Virus record (IMG/VR): IMGVR_UViG_3300038441_000916
Coordinates: 1 to 34,934 of that record
Length of the DNA stretch: 34,934 nt
From: a virus
Strand: one strand, 5' to 3'
Below, piece by piece: positions 8,743-15,911 of this stretch; within the stretch, counting starts at the first letter, position 1, and each line of letters begins with the position of its first letter. The notes under the pieces were generated by a model. The model searched no databases, was not told where the DNA came from, and saw nothing but the letters and a program-made list of their open reading frames with translations. The position numbers and the translations under genes were made by a program.

Positions 8743-9135
8743 TTATTCACTCCTAAAGTAATTGAAGATTACAACATCGCCCACCATTAAGCTCAATGTG
8801 GAGGGCAGAATTACCGTCTGACCTGACAAACTATAGGATGCAGACGACTGAGCTAATCCATTTATAAATAGACTATGACCATCCGAGTTCATAGGATTGG
8901 GTACGTTAATCGTATTTGCACCAGCACTTGTGATGGTCTGTTCTATAGTGTCTGGTACACCGCCTCCACCGCCATTGCGCTGAAAGCCTACAATTACACC
9001 GCTGCTATTCTTGATGTACAAGACCTCATCAGCGGTGTTAATGAATATCTGACCATCCAGCATCTGACCAGCATCTGGAGCTTCCCCTGATACGCTGGTC
9101 CTACCGTGTTGAAGCTTTCTTCCAGTTAGTGCCAT
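8743..9135 (-). CDS. Small tail-fibre-associated protein
   Basis: This 130-residue protein starts behind a GAGAGG site. Its N-terminal half (MALTGRKLQHG, DGQIFINTADEVLYIKNSSG) is paralogous to the frameshifted gene at 1636-2138. After a GGGGG linker the C-terminal half (INVPNPMNSDGHSLFINGL, then VGDVVIFNYFRSE) looks like a small beta domain. It ends two bases before the ATG of the 346-residue fibre gene. The INTADEVLYIK motif is common at the N-termini of phage fibre and baseplate-wedge proteins, so it may form a connector or fibre base. Assignment as structural is good; detailed function unknown. Confidence 0.65.
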   Translation of the reverse strand: MALTGRKLQHGRTSVSGEAPDAGQMLDGQIFINTADEVLYIKNSSGVIVGFQRNGGGGGVPDTIEQTITSAGANTINVPNPMNSDGHSLFINGLAQSSASYSLSGQTVILPSTLSLMVGDVVIFNYFRSE

Positions 9136-9233
9136 TTTGCAAGCCTCTCAAAATTAAAAATTCGGCAAGGCACATATAGAGCCTTATGTAAAGAGCTACA
9201 TATGTAAGTCCTTTGTCATCAATAAAATTTTGC
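9136..9233 (-). promoter_or_regulatory. Intergenic leader with AAATTTTAT element
   Basis: This 98-base gap breaks an otherwise gapless minus-strand operon. On the minus strand it has CAAAATTTTATTGATG (core 9222-9230). The AAATTTTAT core also lies about 22-24 bases upstream of the minus-strand genes at 14703 and 18237. It may be a second promoter of the adhesin operon with a leader of about 80 bases. No strong hairpin and no credible small gene were seen. Confidence 0.35.
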
Positions 9234-9560
9234 CTAAGCATATGTTCCTTCGTCTAGAAGATCATCAAGATCGCCCCAGTCACCGTCCATTCGAACATAA
9301 GGTTTACCGTCTATAGGGGCCTCTGGTATACCTGATGTTGTATCAGCAATCCACGTTGTGAGGTCTGCTTGTAGTATGTAGGTAGTATCGTTCTCTAAAA
9401 CACGACAAGCCATGCCTGCCGTTCTTCGGGCTGCTGGCAACGCATTACGGGCCACCAACGTAGCTGCTTCATGCCACCCACCTTTACCGTAGGTCGAGAA
9501 GTGGGTAGGGAAATCCTGATTGTTCTTTGGTGCTATATGGGTTATAAGGAAGATGGGCAT
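9234..9560 (-). CDS. Small fibre-cluster protein with EGTYA end
   Basis: This 108-residue protein starts behind AGGAGCGTGAG and sits two bases after the 231-residue gene. The first half (FSTYGKGGWHEAATLVARNALPAARR) is helical and unfamiliar. The second half (MACRVLENDTTYILQ, then IDGKPYVRMDGDWGDL) has the look of a C-terminal segment often seen in phage tail or baseplate accessory proteins. It ends DDLLDEGTYA, a motif shared with the ends of the genes at 12420-12929 and 1636-2138. Role inferred only: a virion or fibre-assembly component. Confidence 0.6.
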   Translation of the reverse strand: MPIFLITHIAPKNNQDFPTHFSTYGKGGWHEAATLVARNALPAARRTAGMACRVLENDTTYILQADLTTWIADTTSGIPEAPIDGKPYVRMDGDWGDLDDLLDEGTYA

Positions 9561-9561
9561 C

Positions 9562-10257
9562 TCACGCTCCTAATACTGTTACGGTGGTCAACCCTAGCCC
9601 AGAGTTTTCACTTCCATACACGTAGAAAGGTACCACGCTATTATCGTCCATAGTCATGTTTACGGTGGCCACCAGAACTATGCCACCAATGAAACCATTG
9701 ACCGAGAACTGCGAGGCCCCCAATGACACGGGGTAGCAGTAGTAAATATTCTCCCCTGCTCCCGCATTCACTGTAATGGTCTGGTCTTTATTGCCGTTAC
9801 TGCCGTTGCTGAGGCTCCGTATAAAGTCTGCGTCATACACAGAGGGTTCTACTGCTGGGCCCCAATACAGGGTAGCTTGAGGTATCTTCGTGCTCATTGT
9901 GTTGATGTACACCCTGGCAACTGTGCTTGAGCTATTGTTGGTCAAAGTGAAGCCCGTCAGAGGATTGTCTAGACATAACATTCGAGATACTACGGCATTT
10001 ATTTCACCGCTAATAGCCTGACCAACGAAAGCCAAGGGACTCGAAGTAGATACCACAAGGTTGGCCACGGCTTCCGATGTATTGGAGACGTAAGACTCTC
10101 CAGGCTTGAGTTCGACATAAAATTCAGCAATCCGAGGATCAGCGCCCATATATAGTGCGCTATAAGAACCGGAAGCCATTTGAATTTGGTTACGCCCATG
10201 TGTAACCTGAAGCTTTATGCCGAATGAAATCTGTGGGGCAGGTATGCTGGTAATCAT
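9562..10257 (-). CDS. Probable virion structural protein, unknown family
   Basis: This 231-residue protein has no recognised family. It is beta-rich with few charges: QIQMASGSYSALYMG, ELKPGESYVSNTSEAVANL, TLTNNSSSTVARVYIN and a C-terminus of alternating hydrophobics (GGIVLVATVNMTMDDNSVVPFYVYG). No signal peptide or membrane segment is visible. The ATG overlaps the previous stop and follows a GGAG site. Position between the zinc-ribbon gene and the small fibre-cluster gene suggests a tail or fibre component. Confidence 0.6.
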   Translation of the reverse strand: MITSIPAPQISFGIKLQVTHGRNQIQMASGSYSALYMGADPRIAEFYVELKPGESYVSNTSEAVANLVVSTSSPLAFVGQAISGEINAVVSRMLCLDNPLTGFTLTNNSSSTVARVYINTMSTKIPQATLYWGPAVEPSVYDADFIRSLSNGSNGNKDQTITVNAGAGENIYYCYPVSLGASQFSVNGFIGGIVLVATVNMTMDDNSVVPFYVYGSENSGLGLTTVTVLGA

Positions 10258-10469
10258 TCACATCTCCGTGCTAGTTTAACTTTCATCTCCTCGTATTCAT
10301 CTCTACAAAGACTATCGCAGAATACCTTCGGTTCCTCTAAAGGGTCCTCACAATTATAACAATGACCGTTGTATGGAAATTTTTTGATCATTGCTTTAGC
10401 CCGGGCTTGATTCACTAACTGCTCGTTCTCTAAATCGTTCAAGTCAGAGCTTATATCTGCGAAGTCCAT
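10254..10469 (-). CDS. Small C4 zinc-ribbon protein
   Basis: I start this 71-residue protein at the ATG at 10469 (MDFADISSDLNDLENEQ), because an earlier TTG start would overlap the adhesin gene deeply; AAGGGG lies upstream. Its C-terminal half has CYNCEDPLEEPKVFCDSLC: two CxxC/CxxxC pairs about ten residues apart, as in TraR/DksA-like and other small phage zinc ribbons. The N-terminal half is acidic and helical. This mix resembles small RNA polymerase-binding proteins, but a structural zinc role is possible. It overlaps the next gene by four bases. It is unusual to find it inside a tail-fibre operon. Confidence 0.65.
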   Translation of the reverse strand: MDFADISSDLNDLENEQLVNQARAKAMIKKFPYNGHCYNCEDPLEEPKVFCDSLCRDEYEEMKVKLARRCE

Positions 10470-10479
10470 GGTTGTCCCC

Positions 10480-12423
10480 TTATTGAATAGCAAAGAAGTA
10501 ATATGTTTCACCACTATTATTGATCGGTGAACCACCTCCCGGTTGTAGCAAAGTGAAACCCGCACTGTCTCGTGCTAACAGGGGATCACCTCCAACTTGA
10601 GCCCCATTAGTATCGGCCAACAGATAAGGTGTTGTTGCACCTCCCATCCCTCTATTCTTATTAAATATGTACCAATGACCTGTTAATGCGCTCTTTATTA
10701 TAACCCATCGGGCACCAATGGAGAAATCACAGTCAATATCCTGTTGTGCAGCAGTGCCGACGTAGGAGCCTGATTTAGAGTCAGGCCCATCTGAAAATAC
10801 ATACAGTATGTAAGGTTCACCCACAGCATTGACCGCACTGCTGGTACCTACTCCGAAGGTTGTACTTGTGTGAGTACCCCATACAGTAACATCGTTAGTC
10901 ACTGGATCATCTGTATCCAACGTCAGATAGTTAGCGCTGCCTAGCGCTCCAAAATATACACATAGACTGGTTGGCATCTCAAGTGCTTTGGCTATAGCAA
11001 ACGTAGGTAAAGACTCTAATATGTGAGCCAAATTCTGAGCACTACCGGTGCCTTCATACGGTACTATGTCGAAGAACTCGGCGCCTATTTTAAAACTCTC
11101 AGCATCGAACTCCTCACCTACCGCGTTCACATCAACGCTAGATCCTAAGGTGAAACCGGGTCCGTTAGAGGCAAAGCTATTATTGAAAGCCGTAAGACCA
11201 TCGTTGTCTTCGTCCTGAGCAGCAGGTGCAATCAGCAGCTTGTAGTTACCATATAGTTCCTTTCGTACTGTATCCCAGAGTGTATGAGGTGTGGTAGCCG
11301 TATAGCTTTTTATCCACACTAAACCTCCACCCTTTAGTGCCTGCAGGATACCCATTGTGTACACAGTAGTAGAGCCCGATATTACCGTTTGGACCAATAC
11401 GAACCGGCCACCACCATACGCCATAGACGGATAAAGAAAGCCTGTGGGTAGTCCTGTCGTCTTGGGGGTCCAAGTAGCACCGCCATCGTAGGACACTGCG
11501 CTCTCTATTACGTTACCTACAGCCGATGATCTATTGGTGGCTACAAATATACCTGCGCCATAAGCTATGGCCAAGCTAGCCGACGAGAATGTAGTACCTA
11601 CATTGTTGAAAATGATTACTGGCGAGGACCATGTAACACCGTCAGCAGAAGTTCTACACACGCCCCGGTTGCTCGCATCTCTATAGAGGACTATAAACAA
11701 GCCAGAGCCAAAAGCCGCATCAAAGAACGTTCCGGTCAAAGAAGTTGTCGACCACGAGGAGCCATTGTTAGACGTAACGGCTACATTGAACAAACCTGAG
11801 CCGAAAGCAAGGACCAGAAACTTCCCATTACCGAATACAACACGACCAGGGGATACGCCTACTGCTGGTCTAGTAACGGGAGTCCAAGTTATGGTATCTG
11901 TGGATATAGCAGCTATAGTTGCACTGATAATGAAGAACGTATTGTTCCCAAAACCAACGTTCTTCCATATCGAGTTCGTTACGGTCCTCAAAGTCCACGT
12001 AATCCCGTCTGGGGAAGTAGCAACTCTATTGTGATTAGCAGCAGACAACCCTTGAGATACGGCAACAAACAAACCGTTGCCAAAGCATATGTCCGCCCAA
12101 TATCCTACACCTGACTGTATGATATTAGAATTCCAGGTTACACCGTCAGAGGATACTCCAGCGTAATCCTGTACATTACCGTTGGTTACCGCAACAAACT
12201 TCCCACTACCATAGGCAACTCGATTGAAGCCCACACTAAATGGGCTAGCAGAGCTTGTTCTTGGTGCCAAGGTTGTAGACGATTGCCAAGACCCCACATT
12301 GGTATCGAAGTCCAGCCCTGTTTTCAGCGTTTGGGAACTACCAGTCCCAGGGAACAGATTAACCCTGAATAGCCGGTTTAGTACGTTCCCTCCTGCTGAC
12401 ATGAACTTCTTTAGGAGACTCAT
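10480..12423 (-). CDS. Tail adhesin: Asp-box propeller plus C-terminal beta domain
   Basis: This 647-residue protein starts at an ATG overlapping the upstream stop (ATGA). Residues about 40-360 hold roughly six Asp-box-like repeats (SSDGVTWNS, SPDGITWTL, NNGSSWST, SADGVTWSS, DGGATWTP) alternating with VAYGSGKFVAV strands, enough for one six-bladed propeller. The C-terminal 270 residues begin GGGLVWIKSYTATTPHTLWDTV. They contain two GFTLGS/TSSAVNAVGE-type copies and end WHIFNKNRG-like (HWYIFNKNRGMGG) and ETYYFFAIQ, a domain I recognise from phage and phage-like proteins usually annotated as a domain of unknown function. It differs from the other three adhesins in its N-terminus. Role inferred: host binding. 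Confidence 0.75.
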   Translation of the reverse strand: MSLLKKFMSAGGNVLNRLFRVNLFPGTGSSQTLKTGLDFDTNVGSWQSSTTLAPRTSSASPFSVGFNRVAYGSGKFVAVTNGNVQDYAGVSSDGVTWNSNIIQSGVGYWADICFGNGLFVAVSQGLSAANHNRVATSPDGITWTLRTVTNSIWKNVGFGNNTFFIISATIAAISTDTITWTPVTRPAVGVSPGRVVFGNGKFLVLAFGSGLFNVAVTSNNGSSWSTTSLTGTFFDAAFGSGLFIVLYRDASNRGVCRTSADGVTWSSPVIIFNNVGTTFSSASLAIAYGAGIFVATNRSSAVGNVIESAVSYDGGATWTPKTTGLPTGFLYPSMAYGGGRFVLVQTVISGSTTVYTMGILQALKGGGLVWIKSYTATTPHTLWDTVRKELYGNYKLLIAPAAQDEDNDGLTAFNNSFASNGPGFTLGSSVDVNAVGEEFDAESFKIGAEFFDIVPYEGTGSAQNLAHILESLPTFAIAKALEMPTSLCVYFGALGSANYLTLDTDDPVTNDVTVWGTHTSTTFGVGTSSAVNAVGEPYILYVFSDGPDSKSGSYVGTAAQQDIDCDFSIGARWVIIKSALTGHWYIFNKNRGMGGATTPYLLADTNGAQVGGDPLLARDSAGFTLLQPGGGSPINNSGETYYFFAIQ

Positions 12424-12929
12424 GTGTAAGTACCTTCATCTATATCAGAGGGTGTGCTTATGATTATCGAAGATCCTGAGCTGTTGACTGTTATATTGGA
12501 CCCCGCTGCAATACTCACTGATCCTGTTTTGCCATTGACTGCGGACACTCCACCACCAGCGCTACCTACTCTGCGAACCCCATATACATTGGGGCCTGCT
12601 TCCAACGTCAGCGTGTTAGCCAACACGCCGTTTCTGTACACTGTACCATCGGTAAGCTCTATGTCTTCGGACAGATCAAAGTAGATTGCTATATCATCGC
12701 CCTTGATGATCGATTCGCTTATGTTCACCAAAGGTATAACAAAACGCCACGTACCATTATCCAATACGTACATGCCACCTGGGAGGTTACCTATGTCGCG
12801 GGTCAATACATAGGCAGCTGTTATCTCACTAGGTGAAGGAACCGAATCAGAGAAAGGTGCAATGACCTGACCTTCAGATTCATTCTGAGTCAACGCTATG
12901 GGATAGTAAAAGTTAGCCACGTTATTCAA
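12420..12929 (-). CDS. Small fibre-cluster protein with DEGTYT end
   Basis: The frame is 169 residues from a TTG at 12929; a GTG at 12920 has better spacing from AAGG and may be the real start. The N-terminal two thirds is beta-rich (FYYPIALTQNESEGQVIAPF, ITAAYVLTRDIGNLPGGMYV). It ends in AVNGKTGSVSI, a linker repeated in many phage fibres, then ITVNSSGSSIIIS and the terminal SDIDEGTYT. That terminal motif is shared with two other small fibre proteins in this window. It overlaps the endolysin gene by eight bases and the adhesin gene by four. Probably a virion protein of the fibre network. Confidence 0.65.
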   Translation of the reverse strand: MNNVANFYYPIALTQNESEGQVIAPFSDSVPSPSEITAAYVLTRDIGNLPGGMYVLDNGTWRFVIPLVNISESIIKGDDIAIYFDLSEDIELTDGTVYRNGVLANTLTLEAGPNVYGVRRVGSAGGGVSAVNGKTGSVSIAAGSNITVNSSGSSIIISTPSDIDEGTYT

Positions 12930-13554
12930 CCTTATTTAGAATGTTTAGGACTTTTAATCTCTCGGGAACCGTTACAGCAGAACCATTAATGACTGTTGTT
13001 GCCTTGGTAAACATATCGGCATCTGCTAACACGTTCATCTTATTATTGTTCCAGAACCACCCAGCGGTAAGCATCGCATCAAGGGGTGCAGCAACTAGGT
13101 CTGGATTGATTACGAAGCGGTCATCATCGTATAGATCCTTGCTGCACTTCCTGTAGTTATCGAAGAAGGTCAGATGAAATGCACCACGCCCTCTATACTT
13201 GAAGCCATCGCCAGATTCAGGGCCCTTATTGCCTAGTCTGTTGGCGTACACTAGGTTGCCCAGCTTTTCGGAATTCTTGATATAGTCCGGTGCCCAAGCT
13301 TTGCCCACGTTCGCCTTATCCATAGTGAATCTCGTAGGCCACACGGCTACCAGTCGCTCAGGCGTAGAGTAGTAGAGTACTTCCACAAACTTGGTAAAGT
13401 TCTCGGTTTCAAACATAGCCTGGGCTATGAAATACCGTTGACGCCTCGGCGTATTTATTTCAAATCGAGCACAAGTTTCCTTTAAGGCCTCTATAAGCTT
13501 GTCTGGATCCTTGGCTTGCGGTGCGTAGGTCAAAAGCTTCTCTATTATTGTCAT
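12922..13554 (-). CDS. GH19 endolysin (chitinase-like lysozyme)
   Basis: This 210-residue protein is a glycoside hydrolase family 19 domain of the size used by phage endolysins, which cut the glycan strands of peptidoglycan at lysis. The typical landmarks are present: AQAMFETENF, where E49 aligns with the catalytic acid of the usual HESGGF motif; FVEVLYYST, where E58 fits the second catalytic Glu; YANRLGNKG; and GDGFKYRGRGAFHLTFFDNY, the substrate-groove signature. The first motif has F in place of the usual H before E49. No signal peptide is seen, so it should depend on the holin. The ribosome site is GAGGTAGAT. It lies in a lysis block with the holin and two membrane-anchored proteins. Confidence 0.9.
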   Translation of the reverse strand: MTIIEKLLTYAPQAKDPDKLIEALKETCARFEINTPRRQRYFIAQAMFETENFTKFVEVLYYSTPERLVAVWPTRFTMDKANVGKAWAPDYIKNSEKLGNLVYANRLGNKGPESGDGFKYRGRGAFHLTFFDNYRKCSKDLYDDDRFVINPDLVAAPLDAMLTAGWFWNNNKMNVLADADMFTKATTVINGSAVTVPERLKVLNILNKVE

Positions 13555-13556
13555 AT

Positions 13557-13931
13557 CTACCTCACGTTAAGAACTGCCAGCACGAACTCTTGTTGTTTCC
13601 ACGATATAGGGTTCAGTCGATAAGACACCCAGAGTATGACATTGTATTCCCCTGGTTCTAGCCTGCTGTCGGTCAATACCTTATACTGTGTTCCCTCTAT
13701 GAAGGGCTCTATTGGAGACTCATATACGGTTTTTCCTTCCAGGTCTATTAGCTTATGTCTAAGGAACGCCTTGCTGTCAACTGATACGGGAACGTCCACC
13801 ACAGATAAACTACCTGAACGTTGGACTACGTTTCGAACAGGAACCAAAGCAAAGGCTTTTGGAGGTTGAGTGGCCCAGTAAACAACTACTCCAAACGTGA
13901 TCAAGCCTACCAGGGCTAGAATCTTTTTCAT
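13557..13931 (-). CDS. Membrane-anchored beta-domain protein of the lysis cassette (a)
   Basis: This 124-residue protein begins MKKILALVGLITFGVVVYWAT, an uncleaved signal anchor or signal peptide with no lipobox cysteine. The rest is a beta domain whose core (HKLIDLEGKTVYESP, LEPGEYNVILWVSYRLNP, LAVLNV) aligns with the C-terminal domain of its neighbour at 13928-14386. It would be anchored in the inner membrane with the domain in the periplasm. Location between holin and endolysin is where spanins or lysis regulators are often found, but there is no coiled coil, lipoprotein signal or proline-rich stretch typical of Rz/Rz1. Function unknown. Confidence 0.65.
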   Translation of the reverse strand: MKKILALVGLITFGVVVYWATQPPKAFALVPVRNVVQRSGSLSVVDVPVSVDSKAFLRHKLIDLEGKTVYESPIEPFIEGTQYKVLTDSRLEPGEYNVILWVSYRLNPISWKQQEFVLAVLNVR

Positions 13932-14386
13932 TTGCTTTTCACATTTATCTGGGCGATCTCCATTTGAATTATCCCCGTCTGTTGAGGACTCATAAGGTAT
14001 TTAACATCGGCCACCAGCTTGTAATCCCCAGGTGGTACTTCACGAGGAATCTTGAACAACATGTTACCGAACTCCGGGCTGTTCTTGATATCTGTGGAAG
14101 CCTCTGGGTAATCATAGACAATCCGACCTACCCCGTCTATCAGGTAAAGCTTGTAGGCTATACGCGGTGAATTAGCAAACCAGGGTACATAGACTTCAGC
14201 ATCTGTACCTGCGGAAGCCGCTACACTCGGCCTCGAAGCCAAACTCTGTGATACCTTAGGGTACTCTAATATCCACATAAAGCTTGCACCGCTTAGAGCA
14301 GGCACGCAAATCAGGGAAAATAAAGTAAAAAGTCCATCCGCTACTTCACGGACAGACCTTAAGCCAGCTACTATGGTAGTCATCAT
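13928..14386 (-). CDS. Membrane-anchored beta-domain protein of the lysis cassette (b)
   Basis: This 152-residue protein has one membrane segment near residues 19-42 (LFTLFSLICVPALSGASFMW), then a linker and a periplasmic beta domain (KLYLIDGVGRIVYDYP, VPPGDYKLVADVKYLMSP, IAQINV). The domain is paralogous to that of the next gene downstream, which its stop overlaps (ATGA). Its own ATG overlaps the holin stop (TAATGATG), with GAGGGG upstream. The domain resembles small immunoglobulin-like or calycin-like modules in general form only. It may act in the periplasm during lysis, perhaps as a non-classical spanin or as a complex with its paralogue, but this is inference. Confidence 0.65.
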   Translation of the reverse strand: MMTTIVAGLRSVREVADGLFTLFSLICVPALSGASFMWILEYPKVSQSLASRPSVAASAGTDAEVYVPWFANSPRIAYKLYLIDGVGRIVYDYPEASTDIKNSPEFGNMLFKIPREVPPGDYKLVADVKYLMSPQQTGIIQMEIAQINVKSK

Positions 14387-14703
14387 TACTTCCCCTCCTC
14401 GTCCTTAGTGAGACCAAGACGTTTTCGGTAGAAATTTTCGAATTCGGACCACGTTCGATTACCCATCATACCTCCAATGGAAATCAAGATAGCCATTAAA
14501 GGACCTTGAATTGACATCATTTTGCAAAACCAAAAAGTTAGGAGACCGGTGTAGCCTGCGGTCAATACGGTTACTATTAGAGGCCGGAGTTTGAGTTGAT
14601 CCCCGTTTAAAAACTTTATTAGCCCTCCCACACTAGCTAATAATATGGTGAACGCATATTCTGTCCATGCGTAACCAAAGGGATCGTTGAAGTTGTAGTC
14701 CAT
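14386..14703 (-). CDS. Holin, LydA-like, three membrane segments
   Basis: I prefer the ATG at 14703 (105 residues) over a TTG at 14718; GAGGG lies upstream. Three hydrophobic segments are visible: about 14-33 (AFTILLASVGGLIKFL), 41-61 (PLIVTVLTAGYTGLLTFWFC) and 65-80 (GPLMAILISIGGMMG), followed by a charged C-terminal tail ending KDEEGK. The pattern, GGLxxFL after the first segment and GxMGNRxW after the third, fits the LydA/phage holin 3 group. Holins form the inner-membrane hole that releases or activates endolysin. It heads a four-gene lysis cassette and an AAATTTTAT element lies 24 bases upstream of its start. Confidence 0.8.
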   Translation of the reverse strand: MDYNFNDPFGYAWTEYAFTILLASVGGLIKFLNGDQLKLRPLIVTVLTAGYTGLLTFWFCKMMSIQGPLMAILISIGGMMGNRTWSEFENFYRKRLGLTKDEEGK

Positions 14704-14778
14704 CTCTGGTGCCCTCAAGTTATGCGATAAAATTTGGACTAATTTTAAATAGTAAATATAAGCCTATAAGGAGGCTTT
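14704..14778. promoter_or_regulatory. Divergent promoter region
   Basis: This AT-rich gap separates the minus-strand lysis operon from the plus-strand gene at 14779. Minus strand: AAATTTTATCGC (core 14727-14735), 24 bases before the holin ATG; the same core lies 22 bases before the tail-fibre start at 18237. Plus strand: AGTAAATA (14751-14758) ends 21 bases before the ATG, as it does before the gene at 34627, and AAGGAGG (14768-14774) is the ribosome site. A sigma70-like pair TTGGAC (14734) - 17 bases - TATAAG (14757) is also present, but would start transcription inside the ribosome site. Confidence 0.45.
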
Positions 14779-15057
14779 ATGATATATGCAGGTATAATAA
14801 TGACTGCACGAGCACTGCTGAACGCACCAAACAATGGTCGTTTGGTCATGTGCTACATCGATTTATTGGCATCTAGTCTGGAGCTCGATGCTGAGTATTT
14901 GCCGCGGATCAACGAGGCGGTCAAGCGCTATGGGCCCTACTTCTCCGTTTCTTATTATGATCCAGAAACAGATACGGTCGTTGACAGCTTAGAGGGTTCT
15001 CAATACATGTTGAGGATCGATGCGAAGGACCAACCTTACTCTATAACCCTACAATGA
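14779..15057 (+). CDS. Hypothetical protein, first gene of plus-strand unit
   Basis: This 92-residue protein starts at an ATG with an excellent AAGGAGG site. It has a helical first half (RLVMCYIDLLASSLELDAEYLPRINEAVKRYG) and a beta second half (FSVSYYDPETDTVVDS, YMLRIDAKDQPYSITLQ). No family is recognised and no metal or nucleotide motif is evident. Its stop overlaps the ATG of the exonuclease gene, so the two are coupled, and a role in DNA metabolism or its regulation is possible. Confidence 0.7.
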   Translation: MIYAGIIMTARALLNAPNNGRLVMCYIDLLASSLELDAEYLPRINEAVKRYGPYFSVSYYDPETDTVVDSLEGSQYMLRIDAKDQPYSITLQ

Positions 15058-15911
15058 AAATACTCGCCATTGATGGTAACTGGTACCTTCACAGACGGTG
15101 GTTCACGCTGAAGACTAGCCGTTCTATTGAAGAAGCTTTGCCCTATGCATTCCTAAGCATGATCATGAAGGACGCTTGTGCAGTGAAGGCTACCCATTTG
15201 TTGGTTGGCTTTGACGGTCCTTCCGTGTTCAGGTATAAGGTATATAAGGAATATAAGGGCACACGTCACAAGAATACTGAAGGCGGGGATACTGAGGATA
15301 GCAGTAAGGAAATTTATTCATACTTGCCTGCTGTACAGCGGTATCTAGAAAGCGCAGGGATTGCGTGGATACAGCCAAAGAAGTATGAAGCCGACGATGT
15401 TCTAGCCTCGGTGGCTAAACAATTCGGGAGGGGGAAGGCTAAAGTTATACTTGGCTGCCGGGATAAAGACACTTACCAAGTACTGGGCCCCAGGGTCTCT
15501 ATTTATGATTCTGCATTGGACCCGCCTGAATACATCGAGGTGGCCACAGCAGAAGCCAAGAAGGGTGTTAAGTGCTCACAGATGGTAGCGTTTCAAACGC
15601 TGATAGGTGATCCCACAGACAACATACCTCAGTATAAGACACCAAGTGAGGCTAAGAAAATACTTAAGACCTGGGGGTCGATCAAGAATTGGTACGCTAA
15701 TGGAACCCGAGAAGAAAAGCTGTGGCTAAAGACACACCACGTCGATCTACATATAAACAGGCAGCTCGTAGAGTTGGTATCCAATCTAGAGCTGCCTGAG
15801 CTTCAAGAACTTGTGGTCCCTAAGCTTAAGAAAACAAACATGCCAAAATACTGGTATGCTTATCAGGACTTCCTATATCCAAAGTCTAGAGGGCTTTTTA
15901 GAGCACCCTAG
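15054..15911 (+). CDS. 5'-3' exonuclease, FEN / Pol I N-terminal family
   Basis: This 285-residue protein carries the acidic metal-binding residues of the FEN family in order: D7 (LAIDGNW), D54 in VGFDGPSVFRYKVYKEYKGT, the YEADD motif (E112, D114, D115), D137/D139 in GCRDKDTYQVL, and D186/D189 in GDPTDNIP. The family removes RNA primers and 5' flaps during lagging-strand synthesis, as T4 RNase H and the T5/T7 exonucleases do. The GDPTDNIP region is part of the helix-hairpin-helix-like DNA-binding element. There is no polymerase domain. The 3' end overlaps the convergent tail-fibre gene by 14 bases, and no terminator lies between. Confidence 0.9.
   Translation: MKILAIDGNWYLHRRWFTLKTSRSIEEALPYAFLSMIMKDACAVKATHLLVGFDGPSVFRYKVYKEYKGTRHKNTEGGDTEDSSKEIYSYLPAVQRYLESAGIAWIQPKKYEADDVLASVAKQFGRGKAKVILGCRDKDTYQVLGPRVSIYDSALDPPEYIEVATAEAKKGVKCSQMVAFQTLIGDPTDNIPQYKTPSEAKKILKTWGSIKNWYANGTREEKLWLKTHHVDLHINRQLVELVSNLELPELQELVVPKLKKTNMPKYWYAYQDFLYPKSRGLFRAP

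Noticed and set aside
14734-14762. Sigma70-like promoter TTGGAC - 17 bases - TATAAG
   Set aside because: The -35 box is weak and the expected start would fall in the ribosome site of the gene at 14779; listed only as an alternative.
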